The translations under genes and the position numbers were made by a program. Below the pieces are notes generated by a model, which saw nothing but the letters and a program-made list of their open reading frames with translations, ran no database searches and was not told the DNA's origin. Positions 1 through 8,353 of a DNA stretch of 64,000 nt are shown one piece after another (within the stretch, counting starts at the first letter, position 1; each line of letters opens with the position of its first letter). The DNA is taken from positions 124,001-188,000 of the forward strand of contig NZ_JAATOT010000006.1 in assembly GCF_011806455.1 (NCBI RefSeq), written 5' to 3'. Source of the DNA: Celeribacter sp. HF31 (GTDB lineage: Bacteria > Pseudomonadota > Alphaproteobacteria > Rhodobacterales > Rhodobacteraceae).

Positions 1-2
1 TT

Positions 3-314
3 GATGACATCCGGCGCGAGCAGGAGAGCCTCATCGGCCCTCCTGAGACCCCAATGGGGCACAAGATGCCGCGGAAGCCGACCGAGGCTGATGAAGCCTA
101 TGCAGATACATTGGCCACTTTGTCGGCAATCCGCTCCGCGCTTGAAGCTGGACGGCCAGTCGATCCAAGGCAACTCCCTGTAAGGCTTGTCAAAATCATT
201 GAGGCGAATTGCGTGTGCTCGAAAATGCCTATGGTGGATGGTCGGCCGCATTACAGGGTCGACGATGTCGTCAAGGCACTGGCCTTTCGTAGAGGCGAGA
301 CGACCGCTGAATAG
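3..314 (+). CDS. C-terminal part of an unknown protein (cut by window start)
   Basis: The reading frame is open from the window edge and ends at a TGA before the IS256 remnant, giving about 103 visible residues. An internal ATG at 54 could start an 86-residue version, but the frame upstream is open, so a longer protein is equally likely. The visible part is charged and mostly helical in character, with the pair MPRKPTEADEAYAD and a C-terminal VDDVVKAL segment. I recognise no domain. It lies about 95 bp from the presumed end of the insertion sequence, so it may belong to the sequence the element entered. Confidence 0.4.
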   Translation, partial: DDIRREQESLIGPPETPMGHKMPRKPTEADEAYADTLATLSAIRSALEAGRPVDPRQLPVRLVKIIEANCVCSKMPMVDGRPHYRVDDVVKALAFRRGETTAE

Positions 315-406
315 CACGATGTGCTTGGGAAAGCAGAAAGCCGGCTGATGCTTCTGCGGTTATCGACTGGGCACACCCTACACGAAGAGCGGACAACCGA
401 CCTTCG

Positions 407-430
407 GGGAGTGTCATGAACTTTGTGTAT
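407..430. repeat. Probable terminal inverted repeat end of the IS256-family remnant
   Basis: About 30 bp beyond the transposase stop codon lies GGGGAGTGTCATGAACTTTG followed by TGTA, which resembles the termini I remember for IS256-family elements (G-rich edge, then GTGTCA and an AACTTTGTGTA-like block). The partner end cannot be found because the 5' part of the element is missing, so neither the repeat nor a target duplication can be confirmed. Confidence 0.35.
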
Positions 431-458
431 CTGGCCCGGCCCATGCGGTTTCAGATAC

Positions 459-1427
459 TCAAGCGTCGAAGCGCTCGCCGAACATTACGGCGAACTGGTT
501 GCGGGCTGCAAACCATTCCCTGACATTTCTGCCATCCTTCTCGAATTTGCGGATGGCGAGGTAGATCAGCTTGGTTGCGGCTTCGTCGGTCGGGAAGGAG
601 CCGCGCGTCTTGATCGATTTCCGGATCACGCGGTTCAGGCTCTAGATGGCGTTCGTGGTGTATATGATCTTGCGGATCGCCGGATCGAAGGCGAAGAACG
701 GGATCACCTCCTGCCATGCCCGCCGCCAGGCCGGTGCGATGGACGCGTATTTTCCAGCCCATTTTTCCTCGAAGGCATCGAGCTCGGCCTCGGCCATCTC
801 GGCGGTCGGGGCGCTGTAAATCCGGCGCAGGTCGGCGGCCACGGCCTTGCGGTCCTTCCTGGAGCAGAAGTTCAGGCTGTGGCGCACCAGGTGAAAGATG
901 CAGGTTTGAACCATCGTTTCCGGGAACGCGGCGGTGATGGCCTCGGGGAAGCCCTTCAGCCCGTCCACAACGGCGATCAGGATGTCCTGGACGCCCCGGT
1001 TCTTCATCTCGTTCATCACCGAGAGCCAGAATTTAGCACCCTCGTTCTCGGCGATCCACAGTCCCAGAACCTCGCGCTGGCCATCGCGGGTGACGCCGAG
1101 GGCGACATAGACGGCCTTGTTCTTTACCGTCCGGCTGTCCGCGTCGCGGATATTCACCCGTAGCGCGTCGAAAAGCACGATGGGATACATCCGGTCCAGC
1201 GCCCGGGTCTGCTATTCCCGGACCTCGCCCAGCACCGCATCGGTGACCCGGCTGATCAGGTCGGGCGAGACCTTCAGGCCATAGAGGTCGAGCAGATGGG
1301 CCTGGATGTTCCGCACCGTCAGACCGGCGGCATAAAGGCCGACGATCTTGTCATCCATGCCGTCGATCCGGGTCTGGCCTTTCTTCACCAGCTCTGGCTC
1401 GAAGCTGCTGTCGCGGTCCCGGTCGCT
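459..1427 (-). pseudogene. IS256-family transposase remnant, 5'-truncated, two in-frame amber codons
   Basis: Read through on the minus strand, the product matches IS256 (Mutator-like, DDE) transposases: [11 protein letters not shown], then [32 protein letters not shown] with the first catalytic Asp, VDGLKGFPEAI with the second Asp region, FHLVRHSL, and IIYTTNAI followed by SLNRVIRK near the C-terminus. Two TAG codons interrupt it: one at 1212-1214, where the family has Trp (VRE-W-QTRALD), and one at 642-644, where it has Glu (NAI-E-SLNRV). The roughly 90 N-terminal residues are missing; the family match starts abruptly near 1427, exactly where the imuA-like frame loses its own similarity. 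It is a dead element. The final in-frame stop is TGA at 459-461. Confidence 0.85.
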
Positions 1428-1974
1428 CGCCAACCGGGGAAACCACATGCACACGACGCGTTTTTTGATCCCATCGAACATTCCAGGCCCCAATTGTTCC
1501 TGATTTGTTCTTTTTGATTTCCCATCGCATCAGAGTCGAGTCTTCGCTGTGTGTGTCAAAGATCGGCGCAGCATGCCAACGGGTCTCGGCGGCGTTTGAC
1601 CCCATGCCTTCGGGGATGAGGCAAAGCCCCGTGGTGCCACCTGCCTTGGCCGCGAGTTGCAACCGCCGCCCCTCGCGCAGGTTCAGCGGGCGGGTGATTT
1701 CGATGACGACAAAGGGCAGCGCGCCGTCTTTCAGCGCCTCTTCGGCGACGGCGAGCGCATCGGTCTGATCCTTGGGGCGGGCCAGCAACAGGCCCGCCGG
1801 GTCGACGATCGGCAAAAGCCCCTGAGGCATGAGTGTGTCCGTGCGCCAACTTTCGCGGATCCACAGGCACGCGCCTGCCGCGGCCATGGCGGCGAAGCTT
1901 AGTGCTCCCGGCCCATAAGCCTCATGCACCCGCGCACGGCGCAGGGGAAAGACGGTGTGAAAATCGACTCGCAT
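1351..1974 (-). CDS. imuA: ImuA-like SOS mutagenesis protein, 3' end fused into IS remnant
   Basis: Resembles alphaproteobacterial ImuA, a RecA/SulA-related partner of ImuB and DnaE2 in damage-induced translesion synthesis. Recognisable pieces are [58 protein letters not shown] and the C-terminal [19 protein letters not shown]. After about residue 183 (VVSPVGE) the frame enters the IS256 remnant and runs about 25 foreign residues to a chance stop. An ATG at 2010 is possible, but the LexA box lies between it and the ATG at 1974, so the inner start is preferred. No imuB or dnaE2 follows: the IS remnant sits where imuB would be expected. The core is almost complete, so a partly functional protein cannot be excluded. 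Confidence 0.7.
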   Translation of the reverse strand: MRVDFHTVFPLRRARVHEAYGPGALSFAAMAAAGACLWIRESWRTDTLMPQGLLPIVDPAGLLLARPKDQTDALAVAEEALKDGALPFVVIEITRPLNLREGRRLQLAAKAGGTTGLCLIPEGMGSNAAETRWHAAPIFDTHSEDSTLMRWEIKKNKSGTIGAWNVRWDQKTRRVHVVSPVGERPGPRQQLRARAGEERPDPDRRHG

Positions 1975-1980
1975 GGGCAA

Positions 1981-1995
1981 GAACGTAAAGGGAAC
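1981..1995 (-). promoter_or_regulatory. LexA (SOS) box of imuA
   Basis: The plus strand reads GAACGTAAAGGGAAC, that is GAAC-N7-GAAC (GTTC-N7-GTTC on the coding strand). This is the known direct-repeat LexA operator of alphaproteobacteria. It ends 6 bp before the ATG at 1974 of the imuA-like gene, a family known to be SOS-induced, so the site and gene support each other. No clear ribosome-binding site fits between box and ATG. Confidence 0.75.
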
Positions 1996-2396
1996 AACGA
2001 TCCCGGGCAACGTTCATCTTCAAATGCTGGGTTGTGGTGATAGGTCAATCCCGCATCAGACGCGCGTATTGCCGTGTCGAGACGTCGTTCGTGGAAACGC
2101 CCGGGCCACAGGTATTCAGAACCGGTCAACAACGGCTCACTTATCCACCGCAGAAGCGATTTTCACGCACACGGAAAAGCATTTTGTGTCAGAGGCGTCT
2201 GCCTATCACCTTCTCAAGGCCTACGATCTGATCACCAGCTGCGCCTGCTCTTTTCGCTGGGGCTTATGATCGAACTGCTGATTTACGCTCTGGTGGAGGC
2301 GAGGCGGAGCAAGGACGTTGGGCTGGATACCTGTCATTTCTGTCGTGCGTTTCCCGACCGAAGGTCCTTGTCGCCGGAAACCCCTTTTTTCACAGA
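1996..2396. other. Intergenic region between imuA remnant and opp operon
   Basis: About 400 bp with no convincing gene. Short open frames exist on both strands, but none has a recognisable domain or a ribosome-binding site. It should contain the imuA promoter near its left end. At the right end is the long hairpin described separately. Confidence 0.5.
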
Positions 2397-2456
2397 CGCA
2401 GCGGCGGCAGGAAACGCTTCCGTTTGTGAGACGAGAAGCGTTTCCTGCCGCCTGCG
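2397..2456. terminator. Long perfect hairpin just past oppF
   Basis: An 18-bp perfect inverted repeat (2403-2420 with 2435-2452, GGCGGCAGGAAACGCTTC and its complement) encloses a 14-nt loop. Four more outer pairs, CGCA with TGCG, follow a 2-nt bulge. It starts 3 bp beyond the stop codon of oppF, so it probably ends the opp transcript, but there is no T-tract in the direction of transcription. It could instead be an mRNA 3'-stabilising stem. Confidence 0.55.
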
Positions 2457-2458
2457 GA

Positions 2459-3454
2459 TCATGCGGGTACGACAGTTTTCCCGGCGAAATGACAGCTTGT
2501 CTGATGTGTGCCGCACAGGTCCTCGGGCGGCGCGGTCTCGCAGATCGCCTGTGCATGGGGACAGCGGGTGCGAAAGACACAGCCCGACGGCGGCGCCATG
2601 GGGGAGGGCAGGTCGCCGTCGAGCGCGATGACCTTTTTGCCTTTTTCGACCTGCGGGTCGGGGATTGGCACCGCCGACAGGAGCGCCTGTGTGTAGGGGT
2701 GCCGTGGATCGGCGAAAAGCGCGTCCGAGCTGGCCTTTTCCATCATCCGTCCGAGATAGAGCACCATGACCTCGTCCGAGAGGTGTTTCACCACGGAAAG
2801 ATCATGCGCGATGAAAATGATCGTCAGACCCAGATCGCGGCGCAGCTCTTCCAGAAGGCCGATCACCTGCGCCTGAATCGACACGTCGAGGGCCGAGACC
2901 GGTTCGTCGCAGATCAACAGTTTCGGCTCCACCACCAGCGCGCGGGCGATGCCGATGCGTTGGCATTGGCCGCCGGAGAACTCATGCGGATAGCGGTTGA
3001 TCTGGTTGGGCAACAACCCCACGCGCTCCATCACCGCGCGGACTTTCTCTTTGCGCTCTTTGGAACTCATGTCGGGGCGATGAGTGCGGAGCGGTTCAGA
3101 GATGATGTCCCCCACGGTCATCCGCGGGTTCAGGGAGGCCAGAGGGTCCTGAAAAATCATCTGAATCTGTGAGCGGTATTTCAGCATCTGACGCGGCGAG
3201 AGCGTCAAAAGATCGGTGCCGTCTTCCCAGATCACTTGACCGCTCGCGGGCAGCATGCGGATCAGCGCGCGCGCCAAAGTGGATTTGCCACAGCCGGACT
3301 CGCCGACGATGCCAAGCGTCTGTCCCGGCTCCAGCGAGAAACTCACGCCGTTGACGGCATGCAGCTTTGCAGGCGGGGTCCAGGGCAAGTCGGAGGGGCG
3401 GTGAATGTCGAAACTGACCCGCACATCGCGGGCCTCGATCAGGGGATAGCTCAT
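2459..3454 (-). CDS. oppF: Oligopeptide ABC transporter ATP-binding protein OppF
   Basis: 331 residues, the second ATPase of a peptide importer. Visible are Walker A GESGCGKST near residues 51-59, the signature SGGQCQRIGIARAL, Walker B LLICDEPVSALD, and a C-terminal oligopeptide-type extension with the cysteine-containing PSGCVFRTRCPHA segment. It pairs with OppD to drive import through OppBC at the inner membrane. The start ATG overlaps the OppD stop (ATGA), and AGGAGG lies just upstream. It is last in a five-gene operon oppABCDF; the stop is followed by a strong hairpin. Confidence 0.92.
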   Translation of the reverse strand: MSYPLIEARDVRVSFDIHRPSDLPWTPPAKLHAVNGVSFSLEPGQTLGIVGESGCGKSTLARALIRMLPASGQVIWEDGTDLLTLSPRQMLKYRSQIQMIFQDPLASLNPRMTVGDIISEPLRTHRPDMSSKERKEKVRAVMERVGLLPNQINRYPHEFSGGQCQRIGIARALVVEPKLLICDEPVSALDVSIQAQVIGLLEELRRDLGLTIIFIAHDLSVVKHLSDEVMVLYLGRMMEKASSDALFADPRHPYTQALLSAVPIPDPQVEKGKKVIALDGDLPSPMAPPSGCVFRTRCPHAQAICETAPPEDLCGTHQTSCHFAGKTVVPA

Positions 3455-4422
3455 GCGGCGACCTCCTCAATGGGGCGGAAACAGGCGCGGGCGCGGCCTT
3501 CGGCGAACTCCATGAGTGCAGGTGTTTCCACCCGGCATCGGTCGTCGGCCAGAGCGCAGCGCGGTGCGAACGGGCAACCTTTCGGCGCGCCGGTCATGTT
3601 CGGCGGATTGCCCGGAATGGCGTGAAGCGACTCCTGATCCTCATCGACCCGCGGGATCGCGTCCAGAAGCCCGCGCGTATAAGGATGGGTTGGGGCCTCG
3701 AACAGCGGATCGACCGGCGCCTTCTCCATGATCCGCCCGCCATACATCACGATGGCGCGCTCGCAGAAGCCGGCCACGACGCCCAGATCATGGGTGATCA
3801 GGATCGTCGCCATGCCGAATTCGCGCTGCAACTCGGCCAGAAGCTCCATGATCTGCGCCTGCACCGTCACATCGAGCGCGGTGGTCGGCTCATCCGCGAT
3901 CAACACTTCCGGGTGGCACAAAAGCGACATGGCGATCATCACGCGCTGGCGCATGCCCCCGGAGAACTCATGCGGATACAGCCGCACGCGGGTCTTGGCG
4001 TCGGGGATTTTGACGGCGTCGAGCATGGCGACACTCTCGGCAATCGCCGCGCGTTTCGACAGGCCTTTGTGCAGCATGAGCACCTCCGCCATCTGGTCGG
4101 AAATGCGCATGTAGGGGTTCAAAGAGGTCATCGGGTCCTGAAACACCATCGCGATGCGATTGGCGCGGATTTGGTTCAACTTGCGCTCGGAGATCGACAG
4201 CAAATCCTGGCCATCGAACAGGGCCTGCCCGGTGGTGTGGCCGTTTTTCGCCAAAAGCCCCAAAAGCGCAAAGTTGAGCTGGCTTTTGCCGGAGCCGGAT
4301 TCGCCCACGATGCCAAGGGTTTCGCCCTTCTCAAGGCTGAAACTCACGCCGTTGACCGCGTGAATGTCGCCCTCGGGCGTGTCGAAGCGAACGGAAAGGT
4401 CTTTCACATCCAGAAGTGCCAT
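3451..4422 (-). CDS. oppD: Oligopeptide ABC transporter ATP-binding protein OppD
   Basis: 323 residues from the ATG one base beyond the OppC stop; an upstream ATG at 4470 would add 16 residues inside oppC and is less likely. Walker A GESGSGKS is at residues 40-47, with signature SGGMRQRVMIAMSLL and Walker B VLIADEPTTALD. The C-terminal oligopeptide/dipeptide extension (GNPPNMTGAPKGCPFAPRC) holds cysteines of the type seen in peptide-importer ATPases. It works with OppF as a heterodimeric motor. Confidence 0.92.
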   Translation of the reverse strand: MALLDVKDLSVRFDTPEGDIHAVNGVSFSLEKGETLGIVGESGSGKSQLNFALLGLLAKNGHTTGQALFDGQDLLSISERKLNQIRANRIAMVFQDPMTSLNPYMRISDQMAEVLMLHKGLSKRAAIAESVAMLDAVKIPDAKTRVRLYPHEFSGGMRQRVMIAMSLLCHPEVLIADEPTTALDVTVQAQIMELLAELQREFGMATILITHDLGVVAGFCERAIVMYGGRIMEKAPVDPLFEAPTHPYTRGLLDAIPRVDEDQESLHAIPGNPPNMTGAPKGCPFAPRCALADDRCRVETPALMEFAEGRARACFRPIEEVAA

Positions 4423-4423
4423 A

Positions 4424-5350
4424 TCAGCGATCCTTCGGGTCCAGAGCGTCCCGGAGCCCGTCGCCGACAAAGAAAAAGCCGAAGAGGGTGAGGACGAAGA
4501 AAAGAAGCGGGAAGGCCAGTTGCCAGAGCGTCCCGTAAGAGATGGTGCCGGAGCCCTCCGAGATCAGCGCGCCCAGAGAGGTCATCGGTTCCTGAACGCC
4601 CAGGCCCAGGAAAGAGATGAAACTTTCGGTCAGGATCATGTTGGGCACCAGAAGGGTCGCGAAGACCGTGACGACACCGATGAGATTGGGTAGGATATGA
4701 CGGCGGATGATCACGGGGGCAGGCACGCCGATGGCGCGCGCGGCCTCGATATATTCGCGCCCCTTGAGCGTAAGCGTCTGGCCGCGCACGATCCGGCTCA
4801 TTTCCAGCCATGAGATCAGGCCGACGCCCACGAACAACATTGTGATCGACCGGCCGTACATCACCAAGAGCAGGATCAGCACGAACATGTAAGGGATCGC
4901 CAAAAGAATATCGACGGCGCGCATCATTAAATTGTCGAGACGTCCGCCGAAATAGCCGGCGGTGGCGCCATAGATCGTGCCGACGATGACGGCGATGGCC
5001 GATCCGATGATGCCGACCGCGAGCGAGATTTGCGTGCCCTGCACGGTGCGCGCGAAAAGATCGCGGCCCAGATCGTCGGTGCCGAAATAATGCCCGTTGG
5101 CAAGCGAAGGCCCGCCTTGCTCGGCGACCATGCCCATGACGGAAAAGTCGATTTCCTCATTCGACCATTGCGCGATGGAATTGCCGAACAAGGCAAAGAG
5201 CGTGACGAAGACCAAGAGCACAAGCCCGAACATCGCCGCCTTGTTGCGGAAAAACCGGCGCCGGGCATCGGCCCAGAGGGAGCGGCCCGCCACATCCTCG
5301 CGCGAGGTGGCTTCGGCCAGTGACTTCATTTTCTGACTGTCGATGACCAT
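4424..5350 (-). CDS. oppC: Oligopeptide ABC transporter permease OppC
   Basis: About 308 residues with an N-terminal cytoplasmic stretch, a first membrane span (AAMFGLVLLVFVTLFALF) and five more spans, the usual DppC/OppC layout with the extra N-terminal OppC domain. The FGTDDLGRDLFAR segment and the cytoplasmic EAA loop (EYIEAARAIGVPAPVIIRRH) that docks the ATPases are both clear. The start at 5350 lies just after the oppB stop; an earlier ATG at 5404 would overlap oppB. It forms the channel with OppB. Confidence 0.92.
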   Translation of the reverse strand: MVIDSQKMKSLAEATSREDVAGRSLWADARRRFFRNKAAMFGLVLLVFVTLFALFGNSIAQWSNEEIDFSVMGMVAEQGGPSLANGHYFGTDDLGRDLFARTVQGTQISLAVGIIGSAIAVIVGTIYGATAGYFGGRLDNLMMRAVDILLAIPYMFVLILLLVMYGRSITMLFVGVGLISWLEMSRIVRGQTLTLKGREYIEAARAIGVPAPVIIRRHILPNLIGVVTVFATLLVPNMILTESFISFLGLGVQEPMTSLGALISEGSGTISYGTLWQLAFPLLFFVLTLFGFFFVGDGLRDALDPKDR

Positions 5351-5354
5351 GGCT

Positions 5355-6278
5355 TCAGTACCGGATTTTCGGGTCGATCCATCCGTAGACGATATCGACG
5401 ACAAGGTTGAACAGGATGGTGAGCGCGCCGACGAGGATCGTGACCCCCATCATCACCGCGTAATCGCGGTTCAGAGCACTGTCGACAAAGGCTTTGCCGA
5501 TGCCGCCCGTGGAGAAATAGATGTCCACGATCACCGAGCCGGTGATCATCGAAACGAAAGCCGGGCCGAGATAAGAGATCACCGGCAAAAGCGCGGGTTT
5601 CAACGCATGGCGCAGGATCACCCGATGCGCCGGGAGGCCCTTGGCCCGCGCGGTGCGGATGTGGTTGGAGTTCAACACCTCCAGCATCGAGGACCGCATG
5701 ATCCGGGCGATTGAGGCCATGTAGGAGGTGGAGAGCGCGATCACCGGCATGATCCAGTAACTTGGGTCCGAGAACCGCCAGCCGCCGCCCGGCAACCAGC
5801 CGAGGATCAGCGTGAAGACGATGACGAGGATCGGCGCCATGACGAAGTTCGGCAGCACCTGCGCGCCGATCGACACGCCGACCGCGAAATAGTCGATGAT
5901 CGTGTTGTGTTTGACGGCGGCGACGGCCCCCAAAGTGACGCCCGCGACCACCGCCACGAGGAAAGAGACGAAGCCATAGGTCAGCGTGACGGGAAAGCCC
6001 TGCGCGATGATCTCGTTGACGGTGCGGTCCTTGTAGACAAAGGACGGGCCGAAATCGAAATGCGCGACAATGCCCCAGATGTAACTGACGATCTGTTTCC
6101 ACAGAGGTTGGTCGAGACCGTATTTGGCGTTGAGATTGGCGAGCACCTGCGCGGGCAGCTCGCGTTCCTGCGTGAAGGGCCCACCGGGGGCCGCATGCAT
6201 CAGCAGGAATGAGAATATAATCAGCAGGAGCAGCGTCGGAATGGCAATCGCCAGACGCTTGAGAATGTAAACAATCAT
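5355..6278 (-). CDS. oppB: Oligopeptide ABC transporter permease OppB
   Basis: About 307 residues. MIVYILKRLAIAIPTLLLLI is the classic OppB/DppB N-terminus, which decides the start at 6278 over an upstream ATG at 6314. Six membrane spans and the EAA loop (IRTARAKGLPAHRVILRHALKP, shown here in part) identify a binding-protein-dependent permease. It lies about 70 bp downstream of oppA, a spacing that often allows higher expression of the binding protein than of the channel. Confidence 0.92.
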   Translation of the reverse strand: MIVYILKRLAIAIPTLLLLIIFSFLLMHAAPGGPFTQERELPAQVLANLNAKYGLDQPLWKQIVSYIWGIVAHFDFGPSFVYKDRTVNEIIAQGFPVTLTYGFVSFLVAVVAGVTLGAVAAVKHNTIIDYFAVGVSIGAQVLPNFVMAPILVIVFTLILGWLPGGGWRFSDPSYWIMPVIALSTSYMASIARIMRSSMLEVLNSNHIRTARAKGLPAHRVILRHALKPALLPVISYLGPAFVSMITGSVIVDIYFSTGGIGKAFVDSALNRDYAVMMGVTILVGALTILFNLVVDIVYGWIDPKIRY

Positions 6279-6347
6279 ATGGGGTGTCCCTATGGGTGGA
6301 CGCGGGAATTTCATGGCCCCCGCGTCCGGCCTGTTTTTAAGCCGAGA

Positions 6348-7958
6348 TCACTCAGCGACGCGGTAGAGGTCTTTGCCGTACCAGGTCTGCATCACGTTCT
6401 CTGTCGGCAGGCCCTTGATGTCGGATGCGATCATGTCGACCTTCGCATAGTGGTAGATCGGAACAAATGGCATCTCCGTCGCAAGAATTTGCTCGGCCTG
6501 GGTATAAAGCGGTTGCGGATCGGCCGCCGTCTTCGATTCTTTCATGATCGCATCGTAGTCGTCATTGAAGAATTCGCCGTTGTTGTGGCCCGAGTAGGAG
6601 GTGAAGAAATCGAGGTAGGTCGACGCTTCGTTGTAGTCACCGCACCAGGCATAGCGCGCCAGATCGAAGTCCTGGTTCTGCATGCGGTCGGTGTGCACCT
6701 TCCACTCCATGTTGTTGAGCGTCAGGTTGATGCCGAGCGGGCGATAGAACTGTTGTGCCGCGATGGCGATTTTCTTGTGGCTCTCATCCGTGTTGTAGTT
6801 GAGCGTCAGATCGAGCGGGTTGTCCGGCCCATAGCCCGCTTCGGCCAGAAGCTCTTTGGCCTTGGCCGTGCGCTCCTCTTGGGTCCAATGAGAATATTCG
6901 ATGTCCGGCATGACAAAACCGGCCGTCGCCCAATGGGTCCAGTTGTAGGAGGCGCGTTGGCCGCCCTGAAGGATGTTGTCCACCACGATGTCGCGGTTCA
7001 TCGCATAGGACAGCGCCTTGCGCACACGCACGTCCTTCAGCGCTTCCGGGCCCTTGTCCGACAGGTTCATGTTGTAGATGTAGGAACAGGAATAGGGCAG
7101 CGAGGTCGCCTCGTCCGGATATTCCGCTTTCAGGCGGGGATACTGGCCGGCGGGGATCTGCACCCGGTCCAGCTCACCGGCGAGGTAGCGGGTCAGCGCC
7201 TGATTGTTGTCATTGATGGTCAGCGCGGTCAGATGGGTCATCACCGTCTTGTCGGCATCCCAATAGGTGGCGGATTTATCCATCTCGACGCGTTCGCCAA
7301 GGATGTGCTCGGACAGCGTATAGGCGCCGTTCGACACCATGTTTTCGGGCTTCGTCCAGTCGGAACCGAATTCCTCGAGCACGTCCTGGCGTACCGGGAA
7401 GGTGGAGCCATGCACCAGCATCTGCGGGAAATAGGGCAGCGGCGTCTCGATCGTCACCTCAAGCGTGTGATCGTCGATGGCTTTCACGCCCAGATCGGAG
7501 GGTGGCAGCTCGCCCGCGGTGATTTTCGACGCGTTCACCACCTGCATGAGTTCCATGTACCAGGCATATTCCGACGCGGTCGCCGGATCGGCAAGGCGCT
7601 GCCAGGCGTAGACGAAATCTCCCGCCGTCACCGCTTTGCCGTCGGACCATTTCGCCTCCGGGCGCAGGTGGAAGGTGTAGGTCAGGCCGTCGTCGGACAG
7701 ATCATGGCTCAGCGCCACGCCCGGAATGAGATCGCCCTTGGCGTCTTCGTTATAGAGGCCTTCAAACAGGTTGCGCACAATGTCGGAGCCTTCGACATCC
7801 GTGTTGATCTGCGGGTCCATGGATTTGATCGCGTCCAGAAGCCAGAACGTATAGGTCTGGTTTTCCGAGAGCACCGTGCCTTCGGGAATATCGGCGGCAA
7901 AGGCCGCTGGCGTGGCGGCAAGCAGCGCCAGCGCGGACAAAGCGGTGGTGAGTTTCAT
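6348..7958 (-). CDS. oppA: Periplasmic oligopeptide-binding protein OppA
   Basis: 536 residues, SBP_bac_5 family. A Sec signal peptide (MKLTTALSALALLAATPAAFA, then AD) gives a soluble periplasmic protein; there is no lipobox. The start at 7958 is set by AGGAGG 7 nt upstream. Family pieces include NLFEGLYNEDAKGDLIPGVA, LTYTFHLRPEAKWSDGKAVT, YAMNRDIVVDNILQGG and a C-terminal FVPIYHYAKVDMI. The sequence is closer to OppA/MppA than to DppA, so tri- to pentapeptides (or murein peptides) are likely ligands; ligand choice is inferred. First gene of oppABCDF. Confidence 0.92.
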   Translation of the reverse strand: MKLTTALSALALLAATPAAFAADIPEGTVLSENQTYTFWLLDAIKSMDPQINTDVEGSDIVRNLFEGLYNEDAKGDLIPGVALSHDLSDDGLTYTFHLRPEAKWSDGKAVTAGDFVYAWQRLADPATASEYAWYMELMQVVNASKITAGELPPSDLGVKAIDDHTLEVTIETPLPYFPQMLVHGSTFPVRQDVLEEFGSDWTKPENMVSNGAYTLSEHILGERVEMDKSATYWDADKTVMTHLTALTINDNNQALTRYLAGELDRVQIPAGQYPRLKAEYPDEATSLPYSCSYIYNMNLSDKGPEALKDVRVRKALSYAMNRDIVVDNILQGGQRASYNWTHWATAGFVMPDIEYSHWTQEERTAKAKELLAEAGYGPDNPLDLTLNYNTDESHKKIAIAAQQFYRPLGINLTLNNMEWKVHTDRMQNQDFDLARYAWCGDYNEASTYLDFFTSYSGHNNGEFFNDDYDAIMKESKTAADPQPLYTQAEQILATEMPFVPIYHYAKVDMIASDIKGLPTENVMQTWYGKDLYRVAE

Positions 7959-8353
7959 ACGATAACCTCCTGTGGGTGTTTGTAAATTTCGGGCTCGGAC
8001 GCAAATGCTCCGGAAAGCCATTGGCGACTCCCGAATGACATTCAGGGAAATGCATCTTTTCCCGGAACACAAGTGTGACCTGACGTGTAGAAGCGTGAAA
8101 TGGCGGAAAGCCGCAAATAATTCTGAAATCCTGTTCTTTCCACCAGCTCAAAACAGGCTTTGGGCTCGTGTCGCTCAGATCGCAATTCCAGGTAAATTGG
8201 TCTTTCTGCGGCGTAAAACCGGAACCTTTGCCCGGGAAAGTTTCCGTTCCGTAGCCAAAGACCGTGGAGGACACAGGCATCGCATCCTCTTGAGATCGGT
8301 GCCGCGCGCTTCATATGATCTCTGTAGACAAAAGACCGCAGGAGGAGATGGCT
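7959..8353. promoter_or_regulatory. Divergent promoter region oppA / aldehyde dehydrogenase
   Basis: 395 bp between two divergently transcribed genes. It must carry promoters for the opp operon and for the dehydrogenase gene. It is less GC-rich than its flanks around 8100-8230. I found no copy of the ATCGTT/AACGAT operator seen before the catechol and TRAP operons, and no convincing small gene. Confidence 0.5.

Noticed and set aside
423-1163. 246-codon plus-strand frame opposite the transposase
   Set aside because: Antisense shadow of the IS256 coding sequence, which has clear family motifs on the minus strand.
2459-7958. Naming the importer dpp (dipeptide) or nickel type
   Set aside because: The binding protein's motifs are closer to OppA/MppA, so opp was preferred; ligand remains unproven.
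6279-7985. 568-codon plus-strand open frame opposite oppA
   Set aside because: Antisense shadow in high-GC DNA; His/Arg/Gly-rich translation without motifs, while oppA on the other strand is unmistakable.
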